From positions 151,527 through 215,526 of the forward strand of contig NZ_JACJTD010000006.1 of NCBI RefSeq assembly GCF_014698505.1: 64,000 nt of DNA, given 5' to 3'. This document shows positions 26,981 through 36,072 of the stretch, in pieces. The position numbers and the translations under genes were made by a program. The notes under the pieces are model-generated. The model made no database searches and was not told the DNA's origin. It saw only the letters and a list, made by a program, of their open reading frames with translations. Each line of letters opens with the position of its first letter. Within the stretch, counting starts at the first letter, position 1. The stretch comes from Nostoc foliaceum FACHB-393. GTDB lineage: Bacteria > Cyanobacteriota > Cyanobacteriia > Cyanobacteriales > Nostocaceae.

Positions 26981-29683
26981 CTAAATGTTTGCTTGCTGCC
27001 GCTGATATAGTGACCAATACAAACCTTTTTGTTGCAACAACTGTGAGTGAGTACCACGTTCGGCAATCACGCCTTGCTCCAATACCAAAATTAAGTCAGC
27101 ACGTTTGAGGGGAGCAAAGCGGTGAGCAATCAGGAACACGGTGCGGTTAGCGGAAATTTTTTGTAGGTTTTGCAGTACTTGCTGTTCAGTTTCACTATCC
27201 AAAGCACTGGTAGCTTCATCCAAAACTAAAATTGGTGCTTGGGAAAGAAATAATCTTGCGAGGGCAATGCGTTGTCTTTGTCCGCCAGATAAAGCTGTAC
27301 CGCGTTCACCAACATTGGTTTCGTAACCGTAGGGTAATTGACTGATGAAATCGTGTGCTACTGCTAATCTTGCCGCCTCTACTACTTGCTCTGCGGTAAT
27401 GTCGGGATTACCGAGAGTGATATTTTCCAAAATAGAACCGTTGAATAAAAAGTCTTCTTGGAGAACTACACTAATTTGTTGCCGCAGTGAGGCTAAATCT
27501 GCACTTTTAATATCAAAACCATCAATAAGGATGCGTCCTGATTCAATTTGATAGAGGCGTTGTAATAGCTTAGACAGAGTACTTTTACCAGAACCGCTGC
27601 GTCCGACAATGCCAACAAATTGCCCTGGTTCGGCATTGAAAGAGATTCCCCGCAGAATTGCTTCAAAGTTCGGGCGGTAGCGGAAAAAGACTTGCTCGAA
27701 GGTGACTTGACCTTTCAAGGGTGGTAAAACTAGACCAGTTCCCAGTTCAGCTTCTGGAGAGACATTGAGAATATCACCAATACGATCTACAGAAAGTAGC
27801 ACTTGTTGGAGGGTTTGCCACAACTGTACTAGGCGTAAAAGTGGGCCTGTGACTCTGCCAGACAGCATTTGAAATGCAACTAGCTGTCCAACTGTGAGCT
27901 TTTGTTCAATGACTAACTTGGCACCAAACCAGAGAATCAGCATGGTGGAAAAATTGGTGAGAAAGTCACCAATATTGCTGCTGATATTGGAGGTAGTAGA
28001 AGCTTTAAAACCTGTGCGAATGAAGCGAGCAAATAAGCCTTCCCAGCGATCGCGGGCTACTGGTTCGGCTGCATGGGCTTTAACGGAGTGAATCCCTGTG
28101 ATTGTCTCTACTAGAAACGATTGACTATCGGCACTCCGGTTAAAAGTTTCGTTGAGCCAGTTACGCAGAATTGGTGTTGCAACTATCGTCAATGTCGCAA
28201 ACAGCGGTAGTACTGCTAAGGCCACAAAGGTAAGTGGAATATTATAGTAAAACATCAATGCTAGGTACACCACAGCAAAGATGCTATCCAGAATCACAGT
28301 TAATGCTGTACCTGTGAGAAACTGACGTATTTGTTCGAGTTCCTGGACTCGTGCTACTGTGTCTCCGACGCGCCGCGATTCAAAATAAGCTAATGGCAGA
28401 CGCATCAGATGGCGAAATAGCTGTGCTGATAAACTCAAATCTAGACGACGAGCTGTATGGGTAAAGATGAATAGGCGCAGAATGCCAAGTATGGACTCAA
28501 ATACGGCGACGAAAAGGAGTGCGATCGCCATTACATCGAGAGTCGGCAAACTCTCCTGCACCATCACTTTATCAATGACGACTTGCGTAATTAGAGGTGT
28601 TGTTAACCCCAAAAGCTGTAAGGTAAAAGATGCTAACAATACTTCTGTTAGCAATCCCTTATACTTCCAAACTGCTGGGGTAAACCAACTAAGGTTAAAT
28701 TTTTCTTGCTGGGATATGAGTTCTACTTGCCACAATCGTCCATCCCAAGATGCTTCAACTATTGACTGCGGTAAGGTTTCACAAGTCCTTTCGGGATTTA
28801 GAGGGTTAGCGATAATGAGGCGATCGCCCTTCATTCCATAGGCCACTACCCAGGATGGACTCTGGGGTGAGTCAGAATTCCACAGCAGTAAAGCTGGAAA
28901 TGACAACTGTCGCAACTCACCCCAACTCACTTGTAACCGCCGCAATACTAACCCTAACTTTTCTCCTGCTTCCACAACCTGTTTTGGGCGTTGTCCTCTG
29001 AGTTGGCGCTGCACCCATTCAATTTGCACAGAATTTTCTAACTGTTGCGCCACCATTGTTAAACAGGCAGCAGCGGTGTTCCAGCTGGCAACAAACGGAT
29101 AATTTGAGATGATTAGATTTGCTGCTGGGAGTCCTCTTTGGGGTTGGAGGCTGTGGGGGCTGGAAGTTCCCTCTGAGGCTGGTGCTAGTGAAGGAGTCGA
29201 AGAGAAGGAAAATGTCTCCCTTTCTCCCTCGATATTCACTGGTAACACTTGCCAGAACTCCTGAATTTGTGGGTTAGAAAATTCTGCCCACAGTGCTGTA
29301 TCCCAACACACTACTACTACTTCTTTACTAGCAGCTACAGCTTTAAAATCCGCAGACAGCTTTTGTAAGTCACCAAACCAATCCCCCGTATCTAGGGCGG
29401 CTATTGGTTTACCAACGCCCTCTTCTCGTAAGCGAACTTTCCCAGCCACAATTAAGAATTGGTAACCGCCGACATCGTTTGACCAGATTTTTTCTCCAAG
29501 ACGATACTGACGAGTTTGGCACTCCTTTTCCAATCGGGATTGTTGTTCGGGAGTCAGCCAGCATAACGGTGGCTGATTCCAAGGCAAAGAAGCTAGCACT
29601 TTTAATTGTAAAGATTCATTATCCAGAATATTTAACTCACTTGTAATTTGACTGTCAGTTTTTGAATTTTCTCTGCTAGCCAT
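26981..29683 (-). CDS. Type I secretion ABC exporter with cNMP-like and degenerate C39-like domains
   Basis: The 900-residue protein has, in order, a cyclic-nucleotide-binding-like domain (about 40-135), a Ser/Pro-rich linker (155-190), a C39-like domain (about 195-325), six membrane helices (about 330-640) and an ATPase (about 660-895) with VGRSGSGKST, LSGGQRQRIALARL and VLDEATSALD. In the C39 region the usual D-C-G motif reads SWNTAAACLTM, so the cysteine is displaced and peptidase activity is unlikely. This resembles the HlyB substrate-binding domain. It would pair with the HlyD protein. It overlaps the upstream isomerase gene by 52 bases, showing a tight operon. Confidence 0.93.
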   Translation of the reverse strand: MASRENSKTDSQITSELNILDNESLQLKVLASLPWNQPPLCWLTPEQQSRLEKECQTRQYRLGEKIWSNDVGGYQFLIVAGKVRLREEGVGKPIAALDTGDWFGDLQKLSADFKAVAASKEVVVVCWDTALWAEFSNPQIQEFWQVLPVNIEGERETFSFSSTPSLAPASEGTSSPHSLQPQRGLPAANLIISNYPFVASWNTAAACLTMVAQQLENSVQIEWVQRQLRGQRPKQVVEAGEKLGLVLRRLQVSWGELRQLSFPALLLWNSDSPQSPSWVVAYGMKGDRLIIANPLNPERTCETLPQSIVEASWDGRLWQVELISQQEKFNLSWFTPAVWKYKGLLTEVLLASFTLQLLGLTTPLITQVVIDKVMVQESLPTLDVMAIALLFVAVFESILGILRLFIFTHTARRLDLSLSAQLFRHLMRLPLAYFESRRVGDTVARVQELEQIRQFLTGTALTVILDSIFAVVYLALMFYYNIPLTFVALAVLPLFATLTIVATPILRNWLNETFNRSADSQSFLVETITGIHSVKAHAAEPVARDRWEGLFARFIRTGFKASTTSNISSNIGDFLTNFSTMLILWFGAKLVIEQKLTVGQLVAFQMLSGRVTGPLLRLVQLWQTLQQVLLSVDRIGDILNVSPEAELGTGLVLPPLKGQVTFEQVFFRYRPNFEAILRGISFNAEPGQFVGIVGRSGSGKSTLSKLLQRLYQIESGRILIDGFDIKSADLASLRQQISVVLQEDFLFNGSILENITLGNPDITAEQVVEAARLAVAHDFISQLPYGYETNVGERGTALSGGQRQRIALARLFLSQAPILVLDEATSALDSETEQQVLQNLQKISANRTVFLIAHRFAPLKRADLILVLEQGVIAERGTHSQLLQQKGLYWSLYQRQQANI

Positions 29684-30414
29684 TTCTCAAATAACTCATT
29701 TTGTAGTGCTTGCTTCAGTTGAGTATCTTCTAAAGACGCTGGCAAAAATTGTTCTACTCGAAACAAACCATAAGGTATTTCTCCTTGGGGAGAGTCTTTG
29801 CCAACGATTTGTATTGGTCCTACCAATTGTCCAGGACTTGCCACATCAATAGCTGCCCGTAATATATCTGGCATACTTCCTCGGCTGACTATTCCCATCA
29901 TGCCGTTCACAATTCGGTCATCTGAAAGTGAATACTCTTTAGCTAGTTGCTCAAAACTACCTCCTTCTTCAATTTGGGTTTGTAGTTCGTCTGCCAATTC
30001 TCGATTATCAACAACAATCCGAGAAAGTACTACCCGATCCAAGAAAATTTTGCGTTCAATAAAATATTCTTGGAGTTTTGCTTGGGTCACTACAGCTTTC
30101 AGCTTTTCTAACTTGTAACCAAAAGTAACCGATGTGTGAAAGGTAGCGTAATCTGTGTTATTGGTCTTCAACCATTCTTGAAAGCTTTGGGGGTCAGTCA
30201 GTTGATTTTTCAGCCTAAAGTCAATAATTGCCTGTTCAGTTATTGCTGTACCAATCTCAACATCGTCTCGTGTTCGGATTTCTTCCTCAATTACATACTG
30301 GCGAAGAATATCCCCAATGAACTGCCCCAATTTTCCAGAGGCTTGCAGGTACTTTACTGCTTCCTCAATAGAAATTATTTGGTCATTAATTGTCAAAAAT
30401 GATAAAGATTCCAT
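29632..30414 (-). CDS. PpiC/SurA-like peptidylprolyl isomerase of the export locus
   Basis: The 260-residue protein has an N-terminal helical chaperone-like part (about 1-120) and a parvulin-type rotamase region (about 125-235, with VLSRIVVDNRELADEL, FEQLAKEYSLSDD and GMMGIVSRGSMPD). No signal peptide is seen, so it probably works in the cytoplasm on unfolded export substrate. Its stop lies inside the exporter gene, and translation is probably coupled. Isomerase-exporter pairs are frequent in cyanobacteria. The start ATG at 30414 is supported by a duplicated upstream copy of the same first codons. Confidence 0.85.
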   Translation of the reverse strand: MESLSFLTINDQIISIEEAVKYLQASGKLGQFIGDILRQYVIEEEIRTRDDVEIGTAITEQAIIDFRLKNQLTDPQSFQEWLKTNNTDYATFHTSVTFGYKLEKLKAVVTQAKLQEYFIERKIFLDRVVLSRIVVDNRELADELQTQIEEGGSFEQLAKEYSLSDDRIVNGMMGIVSRGSMPDILRAAIDVASPGQLVGPIQIVGKDSPQGEIPYGLFRVEQFLPASLEDTQLKQALQNELFEKWLAEKIQKLTVKLQVS

Positions 30415-30783
30415 GAACTAATTATGTGAAAATGGTTAAACACTTATAGGACTTTTAAAGTAAATCATATAAAAATCATCTGGTCGTTGATGAATAAATA
30501 TGATAAAGATTCCATGAACTAATTACATCTAAATGGTCAAAAAATTATATAGCTAGTAAATACAATAATTTCCCATGATCAGTTTTACAGTCTGGCGGGG
30601 ACAAAACAGGATTGAAAATATCAGCGCTAGCGTAGTAGCAAAGCAGATTGCTTATTTTCTCTCAATGCCCAATGAGTCCAGCTACTCATGGGGGAAACTC
30701 CCTCGTAGCCTATTCCTTTTGGAGAAGACTGTGCTGGTTACCCAATGCCCCACCTAAACGAGTAATTATTTATTCTCACCGTT
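30415..30783. other. Leader region of the isomerase gene with a duplicated gene start
   Basis: No intact gene is visible. The segment holds a second, degenerate copy of the isomerase start (see next entry) and, at about 30660-30760, fragments of dispersed repeats (CAATGCCCAATGAG, CCCAATGCCCC). Confidence 0.5.
30465..30515 (-). pseudogene. Vestigial duplicate of the isomerase N-terminus (16 codons)
   Basis: The frame reads MESLSYLFINDQMIFI then stop, while the intact gene begins MESLSFLTINDQIISI. Both copies are preceded by TAATTAGTTC. The DNA ATGATAAAGATTCCATGAAC (plus strand) is exact in both copies. This is a decayed tandem duplication, about 100 bases upstream of the working start. Confidence 0.7.
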
Positions 30784-31581
30784 CTACTTAATGAAACTTA
30801 TCCATGTCCAGGCAAGTAACACAGCTGCGATCGCACCGATTAATGTATTAAAAATATTTACTACTTCATTAGTCAGCCAAGTATACTTAGATTGCAGTGT
30901 TGCCCCAATCACACTTTCTAAATTAGTGGCAATAAATGCAGCCAGCACACACCAAGCTACTCCCAATAGGTCAATTAAACCAACTCCCCAACCAACAAAT
31001 GCGATCGCTACAGAAGCCACAATACCAGCTAAAGTTCCTTCCAAGCTTACCGCTCCTTCTGTACCACGAGGCACTGGTTGGAGTGTGGTAATTAAAAAGG
31101 TGCTTTTACCATATGCTTTACCAACTTCACTAGCAGTGGTGTCAGCCAGCTTGGTACTAAAACTCGCTACATAGCCTAACAATAATAGGGACTGAGGATT
31201 GGGGACTATAAATTGGGGACTAAGTACAACAAATCCCGAATTGATTATCCCTACTCCCAAGGCACACAGTGCCCCAGTCAAAGCCGAACCCCAAACATTT
31301 TCTGGTCCTCTTGCCCCAGAACGCTTTTCGGCAATTCCTTCTGCCTCCTTCTGCGCCATACCGATGCGAGTAACGCCAGAACCAACCAGAAAATAGAACA
31401 TTACGACTGCATATCCTTGCCAGCCTAGAGTTACCCAAATTAGGATGGCCAAAAACCAAGCGTGGAATAATCCAGCAGGGGTAAGTAGCTTTTTCGGAGC
31501 AATCCAAGCTAAACCCAATAGAATTGTGTTTAATACTACCCCCACCAACCAGGGATTCACAGAATTAATTAAGGATGACAT
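30784..31581 (-). CDS. DUF92 / VTE6-like membrane protein (putative phytyl-phosphate kinase)
   Basis: The 265-residue protein has about six to seven hydrophobic segments and the family blocks GSGVTRIGMAQKEAEGIAEK, GARGPENVWGSALTGAL, SFSTKLADTTASEVGKAYGK and VPRGTEGAVSLEGTLAG. The plant homologue VTE6 and the cyanobacterial members act in phytol salvage, phosphorylating phytyl phosphate for tocopherol and phylloquinone synthesis. The men genes lie about 21 kb away. The ATG at 31581 is preferred over an upstream TTG. Family placement is firm; activity is by homology. Confidence 0.85.
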   Translation of the reverse strand: MSSLINSVNPWLVGVVLNTILLGLAWIAPKKLLTPAGLFHAWFLAILIWVTLGWQGYAVVMFYFLVGSGVTRIGMAQKEAEGIAEKRSGARGPENVWGSALTGALCALGVGIINSGFVVLSPQFIVPNPQSLLLLGYVASFSTKLADTTASEVGKAYGKSTFLITTLQPVPRGTEGAVSLEGTLAGIVASVAIAFVGWGVGLIDLLGVAWCVLAAFIATNLESVIGATLQSKYTWLTNEVVNIFNTLIGAIAAVLLAWTWISFIK

Positions 31582-31587
31582 CAGCAA

Positions 31588-32120
31588 TTAATCATGAGTA
31601 ATTTTGTTTGAATATCAACAGAATAACGAATTTGTCATACTTAAAGCTTAATTTATGAAATCTCTCCACCTAAAGTCATATGTTTGTATTGTTAAACTCA
31701 ATAGCGTAGGCATCGCCCTGAAAGTTGAATGTAAAACGACAAACAATGTTTTAGATATACACTGCAATATTGACTAAAGAACGTGGATTAAACTAAATGC
31801 AAAGCTTTTACTTATTTGGGTGGACTATTCGAGCGCGTAACGCATCCAAAGCACTTTCATCGGATGCGTTAAGTTCCCAACACACCCTATGAAAGTTGTA
31901 GGTTATTAAATCTTACGTTCCTAAGCGTGTGGCAATACAAACCTAAATTAGTATAGCCCCAGGGTGTAACATCTGAAGTGGTACTCAGTCACCAATCTTA
32001 GCCATAAGGATAAACAATATAAGTTAATGTCAATTAAAACTGTGTTCAAGTTAACCACAATCAAGACTTAACAGCATAAATTGTAGATACCATGAACTAC
32101 TAGTCTTTTCCACACAAGCT
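31588..32120. other. 533-base intergenic region with one REP-like hairpin
   Basis: TAACGCATCC (31838-31847) pairs with GGATGCGTTA (31862-31871) across 14 bases. I see no other structure or gene in this region, which separates two divergently read genes. Confidence 0.5.
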
Positions 32121-32552
32121 ATGAGCCAAACCTTATTCCATCTTGCTTTCCCTGTGACTGACATTGCCCAAACAAAAGCATATTACGTGGATGGCTTGGG
32201 CTGCATTCCTGGTCGTGAAAACCATCATGCCCTGATTCTTAATCTCTACGGGCATCAATTAGTGGCTCACATCACCAAAGAACCCTTGACACCACAAAAA
32301 ACTATCTATCCCAGACACTTTGGGCTAATTTTTACCCAAGAACGTGACTGGCAAGACTTACTAAAAAGGGCACAACAACAACAGCTACTTTTTCGTGAAG
32401 AAACCAAAAATCGCTTTGTTGGTTCTCCTCTTGAGCATCGCACTTTCTTTTTAGAAGATCCCTTTTTTAACCTAATGGAGTTCAAGTATTATCGTTACCC
32501 AGAGGCGATTTTTGGGAGTTACGAACATACACAAATTGGGGATAGGATTTAA
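32121..32552 (+). CDS. VOC-family (glyoxalase/bleomycin-resistance fold) protein
   Basis: The 143-residue protein has the vicinal-oxygen-chelate pattern: LFHLAFPVTDIAQTKAYYVD at the start, GHQLVAHI in the first half, and HFGLIF and FFLEDPFFNLMEFKYY in the second. Histidine 8, histidine about 55 and the terminal glutamate (LMEFK) are plausible metal ligands. Cyanobacterial relatives are mostly uncharacterised dioxygenase-like or lyase-like proteins. It starts at ATG 32121 and has no operon partner. Confidence 0.82.
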   Translation: MSQTLFHLAFPVTDIAQTKAYYVDGLGCIPGRENHHALILNLYGHQLVAHITKEPLTPQKTIYPRHFGLIFTQERDWQDLLKRAQQQQLLFREETKNRFVGSPLEHRTFFLEDPFFNLMEFKYYRYPEAIFGSYEHTQIGDRI

Positions 32553-32604
32553 GAAATTCGTAATTCGTAATTTAAAGATGAATAAATCCAGTATGGCAAG
32601 CATT

Positions 32605-33243
32605 CTAGCTACTGACTGGATTTTTATTCAGCAAGGGTAGCTTAATACCCTTTGCTAAAGCTGCTTTCACTACTGCTAAACTTCTAGAGTCTGTCAGCAT
32701 CCAAGGGTGTAAAGCAACTGGTACTATGACTTCGCTTCCTACGGGCATTTGTGAACTATTTGCTGGGACAATCATCAAATCATAAGGTGTCCAGATAGAT
32801 GTAAAATCTAGCTGCCCCAATATTACAGCATCAGAATTTAAATCTTTGAGAAAAATACTGTCAGGGCGCATTTGTATGCAACCAGGACGCAAGGAACCAT
32901 AAGCAACCACGGTTCCATGATGAGGGGAAGAGATCGTGATAAACCGCTGAACGCGGTTAATTCCTCCCAGTCGCTGGACATAGTAACGGCTGACAATTCC
33001 TCCCATGCTAAAGCCTACTAAATCTAGCCGTTGTTCTGGCGCAAATGTGGCTGTAACATAATCTGCTACTTGCTTTGCCAACTCATCAAGACCCACACTA
33101 CCATTATTAGGTACGAGATCCAGGGAATATACAGACCATCCCTGTAGTCTTAACTGAGCCGCCATCTTATGAAAAACTGCCTCTGTATCGTCAATCCCGT
33201 GTATTAACAAAACGGGATTGCGTTGTTGATTTTCAATGTTCAT
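32605..33243 (-). CDS. Lipase/esterase-like alpha/beta hydrolase
   Basis: The 212-residue protein contains VLLIHGIDDTEAVF (oxyanion loop) and DLVGFSMGGIVSRYYVQRLG (nucleophile serine), followed by SSPHHGT, a pattern of bacterial class-2-type lipases. An acid is likely near DLMIVPANSSQMP and the histidine in VALHPWMLTDSR. There is no signal peptide. The substrate is unknown; acyl-glycerols or acyl-esters are likely. It is convergent with the VOC gene. Confidence 0.83.
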   Translation of the reverse strand: MNIENQQRNPVLLIHGIDDTEAVFHKMAAQLRLQGWSVYSLDLVPNNGSVGLDELAKQVADYVTATFAPEQRLDLVGFSMGGIVSRYYVQRLGGINRVQRFITISSPHHGTVVAYGSLRPGCIQMRPDSIFLKDLNSDAVILGQLDFTSIWTPYDLMIVPANSSQMPVGSEVIVPVALHPWMLTDSRSLAVVKAALAKGIKLPLLNKNPVSS

Positions 33244-33748
33244 TTACAAAATCTAGCTGAATTAAGGTGTGTATTTCACGTTTGTAGCTACATACTGCTC
33301 TACAAACTGAAGCTATTCTTTTTCGGATTCTTTATAAAGATATCTTTGCAAAACCGAAATACTTCTAAAGATAGTACGTATAAAATTTAACTAATTAATC
33401 TCATCATCTGCCAATAGGCTATGACACTCCTCCTACTGGTTGAAAGTAAACCGCTTGCTTTTCTCCAAGCAGTAATTTCCAAACAAAGAAATGTTAAATT
33501 TTGTAAAGCCGGCTTTCAGAATCTTGCTCTTAGTTACAGTAAAATTTAATAATTAGTTCTCGGTGTATACAGGTTGCAAGTGCTTGCAAAAGAACATTTG
33601 CCCTATAGTTTTACTACAATGTTGATTAAGCTACAAGCCTATAAGGTTGTCACCAGAACAGGTGACACAAAGCAGAAAATGTAACATTATATCGTAATTT
33701 TTAACGATTACGGTCGAGTTCCAAATATAAAAGGCAGGAGTAATTGTA
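33244..33748. other. 505-base divergent intergenic region
   Basis: This separates the lipase-like gene and the 170-residue protein gene. Only short imperfect inverted pieces (for example GTTGCAAGTGCTTGCAA near 33570) are visible. The last 100 bases before the start of the downstream gene probably hold its promoter; GGCAGGAG before ATG 33749 is a good ribosome-binding site. Confidence 0.4.
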
Positions 33749-34261
33749 ATGGATTTTATCAAAAAGTTAATTTCGGGTATTCTGGGTTTCATTACCGGAC
33801 TGTTACCAGGCAAGAAGAAAAGCAACGGCTACTTTTTGGAATTGGACGAAGCCAAAGATGCTGCTAAAGAAGTAGCATCGAACGCTAAGAAAGTAGCAGA
33901 GACAGTTGTATCGAATGCTAAAAAAGTAACAGAGACAGTTGTCTCAGAAGCGCCAGAAGCATCCAAGCCGGCTTCATTGAACGGAACAAAAACCGCCGCA
34001 ACTCAGGCTAAAGCAAAATCAGCTAAAAATCCCAAACCAGCCGATGTTACGCTAGTCCAGACTGCTGAGGGTCTGAAAGTTGAACCTGGGAAAAATGCAA
34101 AAGCCGCAGCAGCCAAAGTAATCAAAGAGCAGCCAACTGAAACTACCTTTGCGCCTAAATATCTCGCTCCTTCGGCTACTAGCTCTAATGGTCGTCGTCG
34201 TCCAGGGGCAAATATGAGTGTTTACCTAGACATGGCACGTCAGGTTAAAACCCCTGGTTAA
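33749..34261 (+). CDS. Conserved cyanobacterial protein with amphipathic N-terminus, unknown function
   Basis: The 170-residue protein begins MDFIKKLISGILGFITGLLP, a strongly amphipathic or hydrophobic helix, followed by GKKKS and then an Ala/Lys/Val-rich helical section with two near-repeats of VASNAKKVAETVVSNAKKV (about 46-70). A low-complexity linker follows, then a conserved end (FAPKYLAPSATSS, GANMSVYLDMARQV). The composition resembles membrane-binding or LEA-like stress proteins, but I cannot assign a function. A strong terminator follows at 34267, so it is a single-gene transcript. Confidence 0.7.
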   Translation: MDFIKKLISGILGFITGLLPGKKKSNGYFLELDEAKDAAKEVASNAKKVAETVVSNAKKVTETVVSEAPEASKPASLNGTKTAATQAKAKSAKNPKPADVTLVQTAEGLKVEPGKNAKAAAAKVIKEQPTETTFAPKYLAPSATSSNGRRRPGANMSVYLDMARQVKTPG

Positions 34262-34266
34262 GTCTT

Positions 34267-34293
34267 AGAGGCGCGAAATTTCGCGTCTCTTTT
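34267..34293 (+). terminator. Intrinsic terminator of the 170-residue protein gene
   Basis: AGAGGCGCGAAA pairs with TTTCGCGTCTCT (one G-U pair) and is followed by TTTTAT. It begins 6 bases after the stop codon. Confidence 0.85.
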
Positions 34294-34315
34294 ATATCCC
34301 TATAGTATTAATGAC

Positions 34316-34970
34316 TTAAGTGTGAATACGCAAGATTAGGACAAGTTTACCAGCTGTAGATGGGGGAACTCTCCAAAGTAGGAGCGATCGCTTAATTTTC
34401 TCCACTACAACTGCATCTTTTAGAGTAGAGGCTTTATCATCTAAAACTACCCCATCTACCCGACCTTTTTTGACGCTAAACTCAAAGACGATTTCACCAG
34501 TAAAGCCGGAAGGTAAGTTTAGTTATTGAAGGTGTTGGGTTAGATCAGCAATTTCTGCGTCATCCAAGCCTGTGACACTGATTACTTCTAACTGATGGTT
34601 GATTGCTGGGTCTGATATTTCATCTTGTTCCATGTCTTGGGAATCAAAGCTCTTAAAGCTAAAAGAGATATCGCCTTCTTTCGCTACTGGAGATTTTAGC
34701 GATCGCTTTTCCCTTCTATAGTCTGGAGCTTCTGCTGAGGATGGTGCTGATGGCATTGAGAATGATATTTTAGGCGCAAAACCACCAGCCGGAGCGTTGC
34801 CAAACACTCCTAGGTAACTAACTGCTTCAGGCATTTCCACTGGCACTTGCATAGATAGATATTCGCTTCCTGGTTCAACCCGCACGTCATCGCTGACAGC
34901 CACAAAAGCGGTGTATTGAGAAAGCAGCTGATAAGTTAAGGCTATTTCTGTAACTGCTTCTGTGCCAGCT
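34316..34970 (-). pseudogene. Broken VIT/von Willebrand A domain protein gene (C-terminal part)
   Basis: The minus strand reads EAVTEIALTYQLLSQYTAFV then AVSDDVRVEPGSEYLSMQVP, the conserved C-terminal region of cyanobacterial VIT-vWA (inter-alpha-trypsin inhibitor-like) proteins. It runs on for about 126 codons to TQHLQ and a TAA at 34523-34525. The same frame then continues without further interruption for 68 codons (LNLPSGFTGEIVFEFSVKKG ... VLILRIHT) to a proper stop at 34316. The VIT and vWA domains themselves are missing upstream, where the TPR gene ends at 34977. It is a 5'-truncated gene with one in-frame stop. Confidence 0.8.
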
Positions 34971-34976
34971 TACGAA

Positions 34977-36041
34977 TTATTTAACAAACACCAGTCCACT
35001 ATATAAATGAAAAGCTGAGTCCCAATTAGTCTGTTCCCTACGCAACAAATGAATGTGAGACTTGATATGACCCAGCATTTCTGTTTGATCTAGTGTTGTA
35101 TCTGCAAAGGATGTGAAATCTGACCAAATTTTGACTTGAGGTAGTTGCTGGTCAATCCAACTCGATAAACTATTCCAATTAATTCTGATTGTATTTTGGC
35201 TAGCTTGAGGAATGATTTCTAAACCTTGCTGAAATTCATAGCCGTTATCATCAAATCGGAGAATGCAACGTCTACCAGGTAGGTGTAAATCACAAAACTG
35301 GGCATAGTCTTGTGTTTGAGTTTTCCATTCCAGTTTCCGGTGGGCATCAACATCTATAACTTGTTCAAAAATGGGCAACAGTCCCACTACTCTTGCTGTG
35401 ACTTCTGACCAGTCAAAAGTGAGAGAACCGAGTTGATTGGTGTCATTACGGCAAACAACAGTAGCTTGTGGAGTAGATTCTTGGAAATATTTGACTTGAT
35501 AAACTTGAATTTGTTGAATTTGAGGTATTGTTGCCCAAAAGCAAGGAATACCAGCCTGCTGTAACTGTTTGCCGTAAAATTTTATTTCTCCCACTTGGCC
35601 AGTACGGTACAACCTCCAGCCACGACTTGGCAGTAATAGCCTTGCAGTATAAGGGTCTAGCTGCATAATTTGGGCGAATTTTCGAGATGCTTCTGTTTTC
35701 ATCTCGTTACCGAGTGGTTCTAAGACTAGTACGCCAAGTTCGGTGTTATTAGGTTGAGATTTTGCTTGGGAAATGGCTCTTTGTCTTTCTTCAAGCTCCA
35801 TTTCTTGTAGTCGTTGTAAACCTTGGCGTGCTAGCGTAACTATTTTGGTATTTGTCGTATCTCGCAGCAGTTGCCGATAAATTTTTTCCGCATCCTGACG
35901 TTTTCCAGATACTTCATGTAGGCGACCAAGATAAAATTGCACCCAAGGATTGTCTGGTGATTCTTTTTGCAGCTGTTTGAGTAATTTAGCAGCTGTTTGA
36001 TAATCTTTATGGTCAAAGGCGATCGCAACTTGCTCAATCAT
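34977..36041 (-). CDS. Tetratricopeptide-repeat protein, conserved in cyanobacteria
   Basis: The 354-residue protein has two to three TPR-like helix pairs at about 1-85 (IAFDHKDYQTAAKLLKQLQK, NPWVQFYLGRLHEVSGKRQD) and a larger C-terminal domain I do not recognise, with short beta-like segments. It would be cytoplasmic. The ATG at 36041 gives a TPR start. A longer frame begins at 36077 inside an 18-bp perfect palindrome and is less likely. It lies downstream of rsmE on the same strand. The remnant VIT/vWA gene begins 6 bases after its stop. Confidence 0.75.
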   Translation of the reverse strand: MIEQVAIAFDHKDYQTAAKLLKQLQKESPDNPWVQFYLGRLHEVSGKRQDAEKIYRQLLRDTTNTKIVTLARQGLQRLQEMELEERQRAISQAKSQPNNTELGVLVLEPLGNEMKTEASRKFAQIMQLDPYTARLLLPSRGWRLYRTGQVGEIKFYGKQLQQAGIPCFWATIPQIQQIQVYQVKYFQESTPQATVVCRNDTNQLGSLTFDWSEVTARVVGLLPIFEQVIDVDAHRKLEWKTQTQDYAQFCDLHLPGRRCILRFDDNGYEFQQGLEIIPQASQNTIRINWNSLSSWIDQQLPQVKIWSDFTSFADTTLDQTEMLGHIKSHIHLLRREQTNWDSAFHLYSGLVFVK

Positions 36042-36072
36042 CACTTTAAATACACGGTGGAGTGATGTCTCG

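Noticed and set aside
27141..28841. Several plus-strand frames of 60-124 codons opposite the ABC exporter
   Set aside because: They lie antisense to a protein with full exporter motifs and show no features of their own.
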